Below are positions 17,055 to 25,966 of a stretch of DNA of 64,000 nt, piece after piece. Below the pieces are notes generated by a model. It had not been told where the DNA came from, did not search any database, and was given only the letters and a program-made list of their open reading frames with translations. A program made the translations under genes and the position numbers. Each line of letters opens with the position of its first letter. Position 1 is the stretch's first letter. Source of the DNA: JAEYOM01 sp036260935 (GTDB lineage: Bacteria; Bacillota; Clostridia; Acetivibrionales; DTU013); the NCBI GenBank assembly GCA_036260935.1, contig DATALQ010000041.1:16273-80272 (forward strand), given 5' to 3'.

Positions 17055-18023
17055 CTAGACCCTCCCCTTTCCCGATTTGAAACGATCGGTCAGTTTGCTG
17101 AAGACAGACATCGATATCTCCCTTGAACCCATTATTCCCTGCGGTCTGAAAAGCATTATGACAACAAGCATCACAGCGTAAATAACCATGCGGACCTCAG
17201 GGAACGACTGCAGGAATGTCGACAGCAGCGCAAGCAGTACGGCGGCTATGATCGAGCCCGAAATACTGCCGAGACCTCCGAGAACTACTATGACGAGTAC
17301 GTCTATCGACTTGAGGAATCCGAACAGATCGGGTTTGACGAAGTAGAAGTTGGACGCGTACAGAGCTCCCGCAATACCTGCGCAGAATGCCCCGAAGGTA
17401 AAGGCCATGACCTTGTACTTCGTGGTATTGATTCCCATCGCCTCCGCCGCTATTTCATCCTCTCTGACGGAGATGCATGCCCGGCCGTGCGAGGATTTCA
17501 GGAAATTTACAATAATTATCACGGTTCCCGCCGTAAATATAAACAGCCACGGCCAGTTGACAAACTGCGGTATCCCGCTCAAACCGGCGGCGCCGTTGGT
17601 AATTTTCAGATTAAGGAATATAATGCGTATGATCTCAGCCATACCAAGCGTCGCAATGGCCAGATAATCGCCGCGGAGCCTGAGCGTCGGCAATCCGACG
17701 AGAAAACCGACAAGCGCCGCAACTATCGCGCCCGCAAACAGGCCCAGCAAAAACCCGCCTGTAGTGGACATATGCATGGTTATTATTGCACAGGTATAAG
17801 CCCCGATCGACATGAAGCCCGCGTGTCCAAGCGAGAACTGACCGGTAAAGCCTGTTATCAGGTTCAGGCTGACCGCCAGTATGATATTTATACAAATAGT
17901 GGCGAGTGTCGCCTGAAGGTAATCGTTTATGATATAGGTGGATATCAGCACCTGTATAACGAGGAAGGTGGCCAATAGCAATACTGTTTTTCTGACGCCG
18001 GGGTTGTCCCACAATTTCTTCAC
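17055..18023 (-). CDS. livM: Branched-chain amino acid ABC transporter permease LivM
   Basis: This 322-residue permease has about nine membrane helices. The LivM motifs include NLITGFTGQFSLGHAGFMSIGAY and GLPTLRLRGDYLAIATLGMAEI, then VVLGGLGSISGSIIAA near the C-terminus. Translation starts at GTG (18021-18023), 3 bp after the livH stop, with AGAAGGTG upstream. Confidence 0.93.
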   Translation of the reverse strand: MKKLWDNPGVRKTVLLLATFLVIQVLISTYIINDYLQATLATICINIILAVSLNLITGFTGQFSLGHAGFMSIGAYTCAIITMHMSTTGGFLLGLFAGAIVAALVGFLVGLPTLRLRGDYLAIATLGMAEIIRIIFLNLKITNGAAGLSGIPQFVNWPWLFIFTAGTVIIIVNFLKSSHGRACISVREDEIAAEAMGINTTKYKVMAFTFGAFCAGIAGALYASNFYFVKPDLFGFLKSIDVLVIVVLGGLGSISGSIIAAVLLALLSTFLQSFPEVRMVIYAVMLVVIMLFRPQGIMGSREISMSVFSKLTDRFKSGKGRV

Positions 18024-18026
18024 TGT

Positions 18027-18911
18027 TTACACCTTCTCTCTCGTATTTTTGCCAAGGATACCGGACGGCTTTACTATCAGTATAAGTATAAGTATGGCAA
18101 AAACGACCGCGTCCCTGTACATCGAGTTGACATAGCCGGACACGAATACTTCCGTGATACCTATAAGATAACCGCCGATCATTGCGCCCGGTATTATTCC
18201 GATACCGCCAAGCACCGCGGCAACGAAGGCTTTCAAACCGGGTACCACACCCATGAGAGGATTGATCGAATTGTAATATATGCCGACAAGCACGCCGGCC
18301 GCTCCGGCCAGCAGTGAGCCGAGCGCGAAGGTAAATGAGATCGTCATGTTCACGCTGATACCCATCAGTTCCGCCGCATCCTGATCGAGCGATACAGCCC
18401 TCATTGCTTTACCTATCTTGGTTTTTTTGACAATGAACTGGAGCAGTATCATAAGTACAACTGTAACGGTCACTATAAGAAGCTGCTGCATGGTGATTAC
18501 TATACTGCCTATTTTCCAGGACTGTGCGAACAGGCCCGTCATTACGGGATAGGAACGTACATTTGCCTTTACGAAGAACATGGTTCCGTATTCAAGGAAA
18601 AGCGAGACACCGATCGCCGTAATTAGTACCGTTATCCTGGAAGCTTCCCTCAACGGCTTGTATGCGATCTTTTCAATAGCTATTCCAAGCGCCATGCACA
18701 CGACCATCGCTATCACGAGTGAAGGCAAAAGCCCGAAATGGAATACTGTCATACAAAAATAACCGGTATATGCACCGACCATATATACATCGGCGTGAGC
18801 AAAGTTGATCAGCTTGATTATGCCATACACCATCGTGTAGCCAAGAGCTATAAGCGCATATATACTGCCGAGCGATATACCGTTTACTATCTGCTGCAAT
18901 AGTTGATTCAT
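18027..18911 (-). CDS. livH: Branched-chain amino acid ABC transporter permease LivH
   Basis: This 294-residue permease has about eight membrane helices, with the LivH motifs NGISLGSIYALIALGYTMVYGIIKLINFAHAD and AVLGGIGIIPGAMIGG. It heads the livHMGF part of the operon, separated from livJ by a hairpin. Confidence 0.93.
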   Translation of the reverse strand: MNQLLQQIVNGISLGSIYALIALGYTMVYGIIKLINFAHADVYMVGAYTGYFCMTVFHFGLLPSLVIAMVVCMALGIAIEKIAYKPLREASRITVLITAIGVSLFLEYGTMFFVKANVRSYPVMTGLFAQSWKIGSIVITMQQLLIVTVTVVLMILLQFIVKKTKIGKAMRAVSLDQDAAELMGISVNMTISFTFALGSLLAGAAGVLVGIYYNSINPLMGVVPGLKAFVAAVLGGIGIIPGAMIGGYLIGITEVFVSGYVNSMYRDAVVFAILILILIVKPSGILGKNTREKV

Positions 18912-18975
18912 GAGTTTTCCCTGCCTTCAGCACCGATTTGTGAATAACGTCCCTGAATTATTATTTATCTAAATA

Positions 18976-19016
18976 ACAAAAAAATATATAAGTGGGGATG
19001 AACAGCGCCCCCACTT
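18976..19016 (-). terminator. Partial terminator between livJ and livH
   Basis: An 8-bp stem (AAGTGGGG/CCCCACTT, 18990-19016) is followed on the minus strand by TATATATTTTTTTG. Such read-through terminators commonly lower membrane-component expression relative to the binding protein. Confidence 0.8.
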
Positions 19017-19040
19017 ACATAAATTTTCAGCAAGTCTGGA

Positions 19041-20195
19041 TCAGTTTCCTGTTTTTACAACGGTGGCCTGCTTGCCATCCTTGAGTCCGATAACAACGAT
19101 AGATTTCACAGGATTGTGATTTTCATCCACGCTGAACGAACCTGTAACACCCTGGAAGTCCTTGGTTGCTGCAAGTGCATTCTTTATCGACTCACCGTCG
19201 ACCTTTTCAGCTCTCTTTATACCGTCGGCAATAAAATTCGCAAGGTCGTAACCGAGTGCGTTGAAAGCATCGGGTTCCTTGTTGTATTTTGCCTTGAAAT
19301 CCTTTATGAACTGCTGTACCTTAGGGTCCTGGTCAAGCGATGAGTAATGGTTCGAGAAATAAACGTCATTGAGTGCGCTGGCTCCCGCAAGCTCGAGAAG
19401 CGTCGGGGAATCGAAACCGTCGGCTCCGAGTACCGGCACCGTGATACCCTGTGCGCGCGCCTGCTTGATTATAAGACCTGCCTCGTTATAGTAGCCCGGG
19501 ATGAAAATAACATCGAAATCCTGGCTCTTAATCTTGGTTATGATGGCGTTGAAATCCGTATCGCCTGCTACATATGCTTCCTGCGCAACTATCGTACCGC
19601 CGCCTGCGGTAAAGGTCTTTGCGAAGTTTTCAGCAAGTCCCTTGCCGTAATCGCTGGAGCTGTCCATTATAACAACTGCTTTCTTCTTTGAAAGATCCTT
19701 TAATGCAAAGTTGGCCATAGCTGTTCCCTGATAGGAATCATTGAAGCAGATACGGAAGGCATACTCCTTGACGCCGTTGGCATCTACCGTGACATCGTCT
19801 GCGGTTGCGGAGCCCGATGCAACGGGGATCTTGTTTTTGAGTGCCACAGGGATCTCTGCCTTGAACGAACCTGAGGTTGCAGGCCCGAGCACTGCCACGA
19901 CCTTGTCCTGCGTCATGAGCTTGGAAGCAAGCGTTGTAGCTTCGGCAGGCTCAGACTTGTTGTCATACTTAACCGCTTTGATCGTTTTGCCGTTGATGCC
20001 GCCGGCGGCGTTGATCTGCTCGATTGCCAGTTCAATGCCCTCTACCGAGCTCTGTCCGTAGGTAGCCACACCGCCCGAAAGCTCGTAGTTGATGCCTATC
20101 TTTATCTCGTTGGCATTCTGAGCGGTGGTTCCGCATCCGGCCAAAGCTGTTACTGCAAGTGCAGCCAAAACAATTACGCTTAATAACCTCTTCAT
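19041..20195 (-). CDS. livJ: Branched-chain amino acid ABC transporter substrate-binding lipoprotein
   Basis: This 384-residue lipoprotein has the signal MKRLLSVIVLAALAVTALAGC with a lipobox Cys at about 21. A type I periplasmic-binding fold follows: IKIGINYELSGGVATYGQSSVEGIELAIEQIN and VAVLGPATSGSFKAEIPV (ligand-contact loop). It delivers Leu/Ile/Val or related amides to LivHMGF; exact specificity is not deducible. The start has AAAGGAGAGGG. It is first in the operon. Confidence 0.92.
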   Translation of the reverse strand: MKRLLSVIVLAALAVTALAGCGTTAQNANEIKIGINYELSGGVATYGQSSVEGIELAIEQINAAGGINGKTIKAVKYDNKSEPAEATTLASKLMTQDKVVAVLGPATSGSFKAEIPVALKNKIPVASGSATADDVTVDANGVKEYAFRICFNDSYQGTAMANFALKDLSKKKAVVIMDSSSDYGKGLAENFAKTFTAGGGTIVAQEAYVAGDTDFNAIITKIKSQDFDVIFIPGYYNEAGLIIKQARAQGITVPVLGADGFDSPTLLELAGASALNDVYFSNHYSSLDQDPKVQQFIKDFKAKYNKEPDAFNALGYDLANFIADGIKRAEKVDGESIKNALAATKDFQGVTGSFSVDENHNPVKSIVVIGLKDGKQATVVKTGN

Positions 20196-20623
20196 TTTAC
20201 CCTCTCCTTTAATTTGGAAAATTACTATTGCTTTAATTCAGTAAAGTAACAAAAAAGTTTCGCCTATAAAGGCAAAACTCCGTTGTTTTGCAGCAAATAC
20301 TACGCATTGCGATAAAAGGGCAGTCAATCACCTATGCTGTCGATGGAGGCCTTTTATGTTTACATAATAGTGTATATTTTTTTAGATTTTATACCTTTAA
20401 ACCCTTCTTGTCAATAGCATTGAAGGATAATTCATGTGTTTACATAATTTCTAGAATATACACTTTCCAACATATCTATGTATTCGTTTTATGTAAACGT
20501 GATTGATTTTTAATTTCCATATTGTTTTGATAAATATAACGGGTAATTAGGCAAGATAATATTTATATGAACAGTTTTACCGGAACCATACCGCTAACTG
20601 CACTTACTTGATAGGAGGAAGCT
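20196..20623. promoter_or_regulatory. Divergent control region of livJ and splB with repeated GTTTACATAA boxes
   Basis: This 428-bp gap has no gene. ATGTTTACATAA (20356-20367), GTGTTTACATAAT (20436-20448) and the inverted TTTTATGTAAACGTG (20487-20501) share a GTTTACATAA core. A hairpin AGTTT-GCC/GGC-AAACT lies at about 20255-20278. The boxes may bind a regulator of one of the two divergent transcripts; the protein is unknown. Confidence 0.45.
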
Positions 20624-21652
20624 ATGAAACAATACATGCCGGACAGGGTGTTTTTCGAACCCGAAGCACTGGAATATCCGCTTGGCAGGAAGCTTTACGA
20701 GTATTTCGGAGAGCTTGGCATACCTGTTCTGAAAACTTCGGTGCAAAATGTATCCAGAAATATACCCGGTTCCAATGAAAAGGAAAAATATGCCGCGTCG
20801 AAGAAGTCTCTCGTCGTGCGTGCAAAGAAAAGCCTCAGCTTCGACGTGTGCAGGCCGTCCGCGGATTATGAGTTCCCGCTCGTCACAAATTGCCCCGGCA
20901 GCTGCGAATACTGCTATCTTCAGACTACGCAGGGTACAAAGCCATATCTGACCGTCTATGTAAACATTGAGGACATATTCGAATCGGTAAAAAAGCATAT
21001 AGAAAAGAACGAAAACCGGCTTACGACCTTTGAAATCGCTAGCACAGGCGATCCGCTTGCACTGGAGCATCTGACGGGCAGCGTTGCGAGGACCGTCGAA
21101 TTTTTCGGCGCCCTGGAAAACGGCAGGCTCAGGATCGTGACCAAGTTCGACAACGCCGATTCCCTTCTCAGCCTGAAACACAACGGGCATACAAGGTTCA
21201 GGGTCAGTGTGAACTCCAGGTACGTCATAAATAATTTCGAACACAATACGGCCTCCTTCGAAGAGAGGCTTTCTGTCGCTTCAAAGATATCGCATGCCGG
21301 ATATCCCACAGGTTTTATCATTGCGCCGATCATGCTGTATGAAAACTGGAAGCAGGAATACCTCGAGCTCTTCGACTACCTGGCACAAAAGGTGGATGCC
21401 GCGAGCTCCGGGCAGCCATTGACCTTCGAACTGATACAGCACAGGTTTACACCGGTGGCAAAGAGCTTTATCCTACAGCGGTATCCCAATACAAAGCTCG
21501 ATATGGACGAATCGAAGCGAGCAGTCAAATGGGGCAAATACGGCCGTTTCAAGTACGTGTATCCCCGTGAGGCCGCTGAGGAGATGAAAGACTATATTTC
21601 CTCACTCGTCCGTGAACGCTTTTCCGATGCGGAAATAGAATATTTTACGTAA
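20624..21652 (+). CDS. splB: Spore photoproduct lyase family protein, with Ser at the expected catalytic Cys
   Basis: SplB is a radical SAM repair enzyme that splits the spore photoproduct (5-thyminyl-5,6-dihydrothymine) in germinating spores. The protein has 342 residues. The 4Fe-4S site CPGSCEYC (Cys90, 94, 97) is intact, followed by the conserved YLQT, RFRVSVNSRYVINNFEH and LTFELIQHRFT stretches and the C-terminal YFT. The region FEIASTGDPLALEHLTG aligns with the Bacillus subtilis segment containing Cys141, the H-atom donor to the thymine radical. Here that residue is Ser140 (codon AGC at 21041-21043). No splA is seen. Start ATG follows TAGGAGG. Confidence 0.9.
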   Translation: MKQYMPDRVFFEPEALEYPLGRKLYEYFGELGIPVLKTSVQNVSRNIPGSNEKEKYAASKKSLVVRAKKSLSFDVCRPSADYEFPLVTNCPGSCEYCYLQTTQGTKPYLTVYVNIEDIFESVKKHIEKNENRLTTFEIASTGDPLALEHLTGSVARTVEFFGALENGRLRIVTKFDNADSLLSLKHNGHTRFRVSVNSRYVINNFEHNTASFEERLSVASKISHAGYPTGFIIAPIMLYENWKQEYLELFDYLAQKVDAASSGQPLTFELIQHRFTPVAKSFILQRYPNTKLDMDESKRAVKWGKYGRFKYVYPREAAEEMKDYISSLVRERFSDAEIEYFT

Positions 21653-21659
21653 ATGGGCG

Positions 21660-23120
21660 TCATATCTTCAGATCGATTCCGACAACACCCAGTATAGAAC
21701 CTTTTTCAGATTTTATGGGCATTGAAAGCGTTACGCAAGGCTTTCTTGTGATTGCCGATATATAAACACCCGACGTATATTCTTCTCCACTTATTCCCCT
21801 GACGAACCACTCCCTTATAGTTGCATTCGCTATGCCGGCTTCAGGTATCGAGCATATGAACCTGCCTTTCGCATCGTTACTCCAGGCCGCTTCGATATAT
21901 CCGTAACTACTTAAAAGATTCTCCAGCGCTTCTCTATGCAAAGTCTTTTCCATTTGGATAAAGTCCGGCTTGCCTGCAAGCTCTCTTATCAATTTAAACG
22001 CTTCTTCGATCTTTTCACTGCTATGAGCTGCTTCATGCTTTGTATCGCCGATTCCGCTACGGTTCAGCAGTCCGGTTAGATTTCCCGATGCCGAGTTCAA
22101 TCTGCCGCTCATTTCGGCTATTTCCTGTATTCCTTCCTTTTGCTTATATACGGATGCTTTTACATCGTCTACGCTCTTCGCCAGGGCTCTTACGATCCCG
22201 TCAACGCTTTCCATATTTTCAATCACAAAATTGGCGTGACGGACCTGGCCTTCCGATCCCTTTATTACCCTTCCTGCCATTTCAAGCACACCGCTGAATG
22301 ATTTACGAATCGATCCAAGATTTTCTTCAACATTCCTCGATTCTACGACCCCTTTCTCGATCATCAGCATATTTTCTCCAATAAGCTCGTTGACGCCGAC
22401 AACTTCCGACTGTATTGCCCGGACCAGCTGAGCAATGTCTCTGACCGCTTTTTCACTTTCACCCGCAAGCTTGCGTATCTCATCGGCCACTACGGAAAAG
22501 CCCCTGCCGTTTTCACCAGCCCTTGCGGATTCTATTGAAGCATTCAAAGACAACAGGTTCGTCTGTTTTGATATATTGTTGACCGTCTCTAGGATAGAGT
22601 GAATACGGTTTGCCGTCTCAGAAAGCTTCTTGATAAAGTCCACAGTCCTGCCAAAGGTCGATTCGATCCCGTGAATGGTTTCAACTATATTGAGTATTTC
22701 ATCAAGGCTTGCCTTTATGGTATGCCCTGAAGACCGGCTTTCCGATTCCATCAGTTTTGAGGTGCTTAAAGCATCGTTTAGGAGCTCTACCATGTTTTTG
22801 ACATTGTCCAGCATACTTTGGACATTTTCATTTACGCCGGCATTCAGATCGGCCATTTCGGACGCCTCGGCATAGACCTGCTGCGCAAAGGCATTATTTT
22901 CATCCATGTTGATATGCAGCTGTTCGGATACCGACGATATCTGGCTCGAGGCGACGTATAGCTCCGAATTGTGCATGTTGAGTTCATTCCTCAGTTCCTC
23001 GATCATTCTGTCCTTCTGTTCTGCCTTCCTGCTGCCAAGCCTGTAAAAAAGCAAGCCCGACAACACCAGCAGAACAATAAAGATTCCCGCACTGATCCAA
23101 AAATACAGCATTATGTTCAT
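21660..23120 (-). CDS. Methyl-accepting chemotaxis-like protein with C-terminal sensor domain
   Basis: This 486-residue protein has one membrane helix (about 5-26), a coiled-coil stretch, then an MCP signalling domain (about 130-330). The hairpin tip reads TNLLSLNASIESARAGENGRGFSVVADEIRKLA. A C-terminal domain (about 355-486) ends GVYISAITRKPCVTLSMPIKSE...LGVVGIDLKI, resembling a Cache/PDC sensor. With one helix the sensor should be cytoplasmic and downstream of the signalling tip, the reverse of classical MCPs. No che genes are nearby. The start has AAGGGGGCG. Confidence 0.82.
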   Translation of the reverse strand: MNIMLYFWISAGIFIVLLVLSGLLFYRLGSRKAEQKDRMIEELRNELNMHNSELYVASSQISSVSEQLHINMDENNAFAQQVYAEASEMADLNAGVNENVQSMLDNVKNMVELLNDALSTSKLMESESRSSGHTIKASLDEILNIVETIHGIESTFGRTVDFIKKLSETANRIHSILETVNNISKQTNLLSLNASIESARAGENGRGFSVVADEIRKLAGESEKAVRDIAQLVRAIQSEVVGVNELIGENMLMIEKGVVESRNVEENLGSIRKSFSGVLEMAGRVIKGSEGQVRHANFVIENMESVDGIVRALAKSVDDVKASVYKQKEGIQEIAEMSGRLNSASGNLTGLLNRSGIGDTKHEAAHSSEKIEEAFKLIRELAGKPDFIQMEKTLHREALENLLSSYGYIEAAWSNDAKGRFICSIPEAGIANATIREWFVRGISGEEYTSGVYISAITRKPCVTLSMPIKSEKGSILGVVGIDLKI

Positions 23121-23152
23121 TTTAACGCCCCCTTAAGTAAGTAAAATGCAAA

Positions 23153-23195
23153 TAAAAAAGGCGCCGTACAGAAAAATTATTCCGTACCGACACCC
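23153..23195 (-). promoter_or_regulatory. Terminator-like hairpin in the leader of the MCP gene
   Basis: On the minus strand a stem of GGTGTC/GGCGCC plus GTAC/GTAC pairs is followed by TTTTTT, about 30 bp before the MCP start. A promoter-like TTGTTA...TATATA lies roughly 20-50 bp upstream of the stem. The neighbouring GH2 gene points away, so this hairpin cannot terminate another minus-strand gene nearby and may attenuate MCP transcription. Confidence 0.5.
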
Positions 23196-23345
23196 TTGTC
23201 ATATCATTTCAGCAGAATTTATATAATTGTGGTAATTTTAACATAACAATCGCCATTCCGCAATATGATGAATGCCGCTTTCTCATAATTATGGTAAAAT
23301 TGAAGCACCGGAAAAATAATATTCGAAAACAATGAGGAGCATTGT

Positions 23346-25892
23346 ATGCGAAAGATCCTTCCCCTGAATTTCGACTGGAGGTTCTCCCCCGACTTCAAAG
23401 CAGGATATGAACGGCCGGACTTTGACGATTCGGGCTTCCAGCCTGCCATGCTGCCCCATGCCAACATAGAACTGCCTTACAACAATTTCAGCGATGAAGC
23501 CTGTCAATTCATAAGCTGCTATCGAAGGAGGTTATTTCTGGCCTCCGAAGACCGTAAAAAGCGAGTAATTCTGTGCTTTGAAGGCGTGATGTCCTATGCG
23601 GAGGTGTATTTCAACGGACAATACGTGTGTTCCCATAAGGGCGGATATACACCATTCCGGTGCGATGTCACCGAGCAAGCCATATATGGCGGGGAAAACG
23701 TGCTGACCGTAAAGGTGGATTCAACGGAAAGGAATGATATCCCTCCCTTCGGCTTCGTGGTAGATTATCTGACCTACGGAGGTATTTACCGTGAGGTACA
23801 CCTTGAGCTCACCGACGGGATCTTCATAGAAGACGTATTTGTGCGGACCAGAAACGTGCTGTCCGAAGCCAAGCTGATAGATGTCGAAATAACTGTCGCT
23901 AATCCCTCGTTCAGATCTGGAGAATTCATCGCAGAATGTTTTGTAGAGGCTGATCCTGTTTATAATGGCAGGCGCAGGGCCGATGCCGGAATTGGAGACG
24001 AAACCGGAAGTACCGACGAAAATGGTAATTCAGGGATTGGAGACGAAACCGGAAGTACCGGCGAGAATAGTAATTCAGGGATTGCCGGCAAAATGATACT
24101 TAAGGGGAACTTGAAGCTATCGGGAGAACCGGCCGTGAAGCTGCGTCTTACGGGTGAGATGCGAAACGCCCTGCTTTGGGACGTTGGCGACCCTGTGCTT
24201 TATATTTTGAAGGCACGCATAACAGGAGACGGGACCGACGACGGGTACGAGGTGCGCTTCGGCTTCCGCGAAGCGTGCTTCAGTAAAGACGGCTTCTATC
24301 TGAACGGTAGAAAATTGAAGCTCAGAGGGCTCAACCGCCACCAGTCCTTTCCGTATGTCGGTTATGCCATGCCTGCTTCGGCACAGTACAAGGACGCGGA
24401 AATATTGAAAAACGAACTGGGAGTAAACATCGTAAGGCTTTCGCATTATCCCCAGTCACGCCATTTCCTGGACCGCTGCGATGAATTGGGCCTGCTCGTA
24501 CTTGAGGAGATTCCCGGCTGGCAGCATATTGGAGATGAAGAATGGCAGTCCGTAGCGCTGAATAACGTGGAGGAGATGATTATGAGGGACCGCAGCAGGC
24601 CAGGCGTAGTCCTTTGGGGCGTTCGAATCAACGAGTCGCAGGACAATGACGGGTTTTATTCCAGGACCAACGTACGGGCAAGGGAGCTCGACGATACGCG
24701 TCAAACCTGCGGTATCAGGAATATCGAAGGAAGCAGCCTCCTCGAAGACGTATATACCTATAATGACTTTATACATCGCGGCAATAACAGGGCTCTGAGC
24801 GATCCCGGCCGCGTGGCCGGAAAAGAGGCGCCTTACCTCGTCACGGAGCATAACGGCCATATGTACCCTACAAAACGGTTCGATAATGAGGCAAAGCGCG
24901 TGGAACACGCACTGAGGCACTTGAGGGTTCTCGACAGTATGTACAGCGATCCCAGGACATCCGGGGCCATAGGCTGGTGCGCCTTCGACTACAACACCCA
25001 CAAGGATTTCGGCAGCGGCGATCTGATCTGTTATCACGGCGTTATGGATATGTTCAGGATACCCAAGGAGGCCGCATTTGCGTATTTATCGCAGCAGGAC
25101 GAAAAGCCCGTACTCGAAGCCGCCTCGTCCATGATCATAGGAGAATTCGAAGCGGCGAAGCTGGAGAGGCTTTATATTTTCACTAACTGCGATTATGTAA
25201 AGCTTTACAAAAACGGTGAATTCACAGGCTCCTATTACCCTTCGAAGGAAGCCTTTCCCCACCTGCCTCACCCCCCCGTAATAATTGAGGACTTCATAGG
25301 CGACCAGCTTGAAAGAGAAGAAGGGCTGTCCAAAAAGGATGCAAAAGATGTGAAGGATGTGCTTTACGCTGTAGTCCGGCATGGAGACAAATCGCTGCCT
25401 CTTAAGTACAAATTGAAAATGGGCATGGTGATGCTCAGGACAAAAATGCCATATTCAAAGGCAGTGGACCTTTATTCGAAATATGTACAGAACTGGGGCT
25501 GCAAATCTCTTACTTACGAGTTCACAGGTTATGTAGGCGACAAGGCTGTCCTGCGGACTCAAAAGGGTATCGGCGGGAACAGCCGTATGGTTGTTCTGCC
25601 TGACGCATCAGAGCTTCGGGAAGGCGACACCTATGATGTCTGCCGTGTGGTAATAAAACATACGGATGAAGCCGGCAATGTACTGCCCTTCTCCAACGAA
25701 GCAGTCTCACTTGCTTCCGAGGGCGCGGGCGAGATCATAGGGCCGGAAACGTTTGCTCTGATAGGCGGCGCAAGGGCATTCTGGGTCAGATCTGTCGGCC
25801 GCAGCGGTAAATTCAAGGTAACCGTCAGTTCCGAGAGATTCCCTGCACAGACAATCGAATTTATTGTAAAAGGGAGATTGCTGATCACGTGA
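23346..25892 (+). CDS. Glycoside hydrolase family 2 enzyme (beta-galactosidase/glucuronidase type)
   Basis: This 848-residue protein lacks a signal peptide. An N-terminal jelly-roll sugar-binding domain (about 1-165: FNFDW-like start, GVMSYAEVYFNGQYVCSHKGGYTPF, YGGIYREVHLEL) and an immunoglobulin-like domain precede the TIM barrel (about 310-600). The acid/base Glu lies in WGVRINESQ and the nucleophile Glu in YLVTEHNGH. The second domain carries a 15-residue unit twice (GIGDETGSTDENGNS and GIGDETGSTGENSNS), encoded by a 45-bp tandem repeat (23988-24077). Substrate is not deducible. Start follows GAGGAG. Confidence 0.88.
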   Translation: MRKILPLNFDWRFSPDFKAGYERPDFDDSGFQPAMLPHANIELPYNNFSDEACQFISCYRRRLFLASEDRKKRVILCFEGVMSYAEVYFNGQYVCSHKGGYTPFRCDVTEQAIYGGENVLTVKVDSTERNDIPPFGFVVDYLTYGGIYREVHLELTDGIFIEDVFVRTRNVLSEAKLIDVEITVANPSFRSGEFIAECFVEADPVYNGRRRADAGIGDETGSTDENGNSGIGDETGSTGENSNSGIAGKMILKGNLKLSGEPAVKLRLTGEMRNALLWDVGDPVLYILKARITGDGTDDGYEVRFGFREACFSKDGFYLNGRKLKLRGLNRHQSFPYVGYAMPASAQYKDAEILKNELGVNIVRLSHYPQSRHFLDRCDELGLLVLEEIPGWQHIGDEEWQSVALNNVEEMIMRDRSRPGVVLWGVRINESQDNDGFYSRTNVRARELDDTRQTCGIRNIEGSSLLEDVYTYNDFIHRGNNRALSDPGRVAGKEAPYLVTEHNGHMYPTKRFDNEAKRVEHALRHLRVLDSMYSDPRTSGAIGWCAFDYNTHKDFGSGDLICYHGVMDMFRIPKEAAFAYLSQQDEKPVLEAASSMIIGEFEAAKLERLYIFTNCDYVKLYKNGEFTGSYYPSKEAFPHLPHPPVIIEDFIGDQLEREEGLSKKDAKDVKDVLYAVVRHGDKSLPLKYKLKMGMVMLRTKMPYSKAVDLYSKYVQNWGCKSLTYEFTGYVGDKAVLRTQKGIGGNSRMVVLPDASELREGDTYDVCRVVIKHTDEAGNVLPFSNEAVSLASEGAGEIIGPETFALIGGARAFWVRSVGRSGKFKVTVSSERFPAQTIEFIVKGRLLIT
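23988..24077 (+). repeat. 45-bp in-frame tandem repeat inside the GH2 gene
   Basis: Two 45-bp units (23988-24032, 24033-24077) differ at about five bases and encode an acidic Gly/Ser/Asn-rich insert between beta strands of the second domain. Confidence 0.85.
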
Positions 25893-25966
25893 TATAATCG
25901 GTTTACCGCCACTTTACACGAACTTCATTATAACGCATCCCAGGGCATATAGACATGCATAATCGC

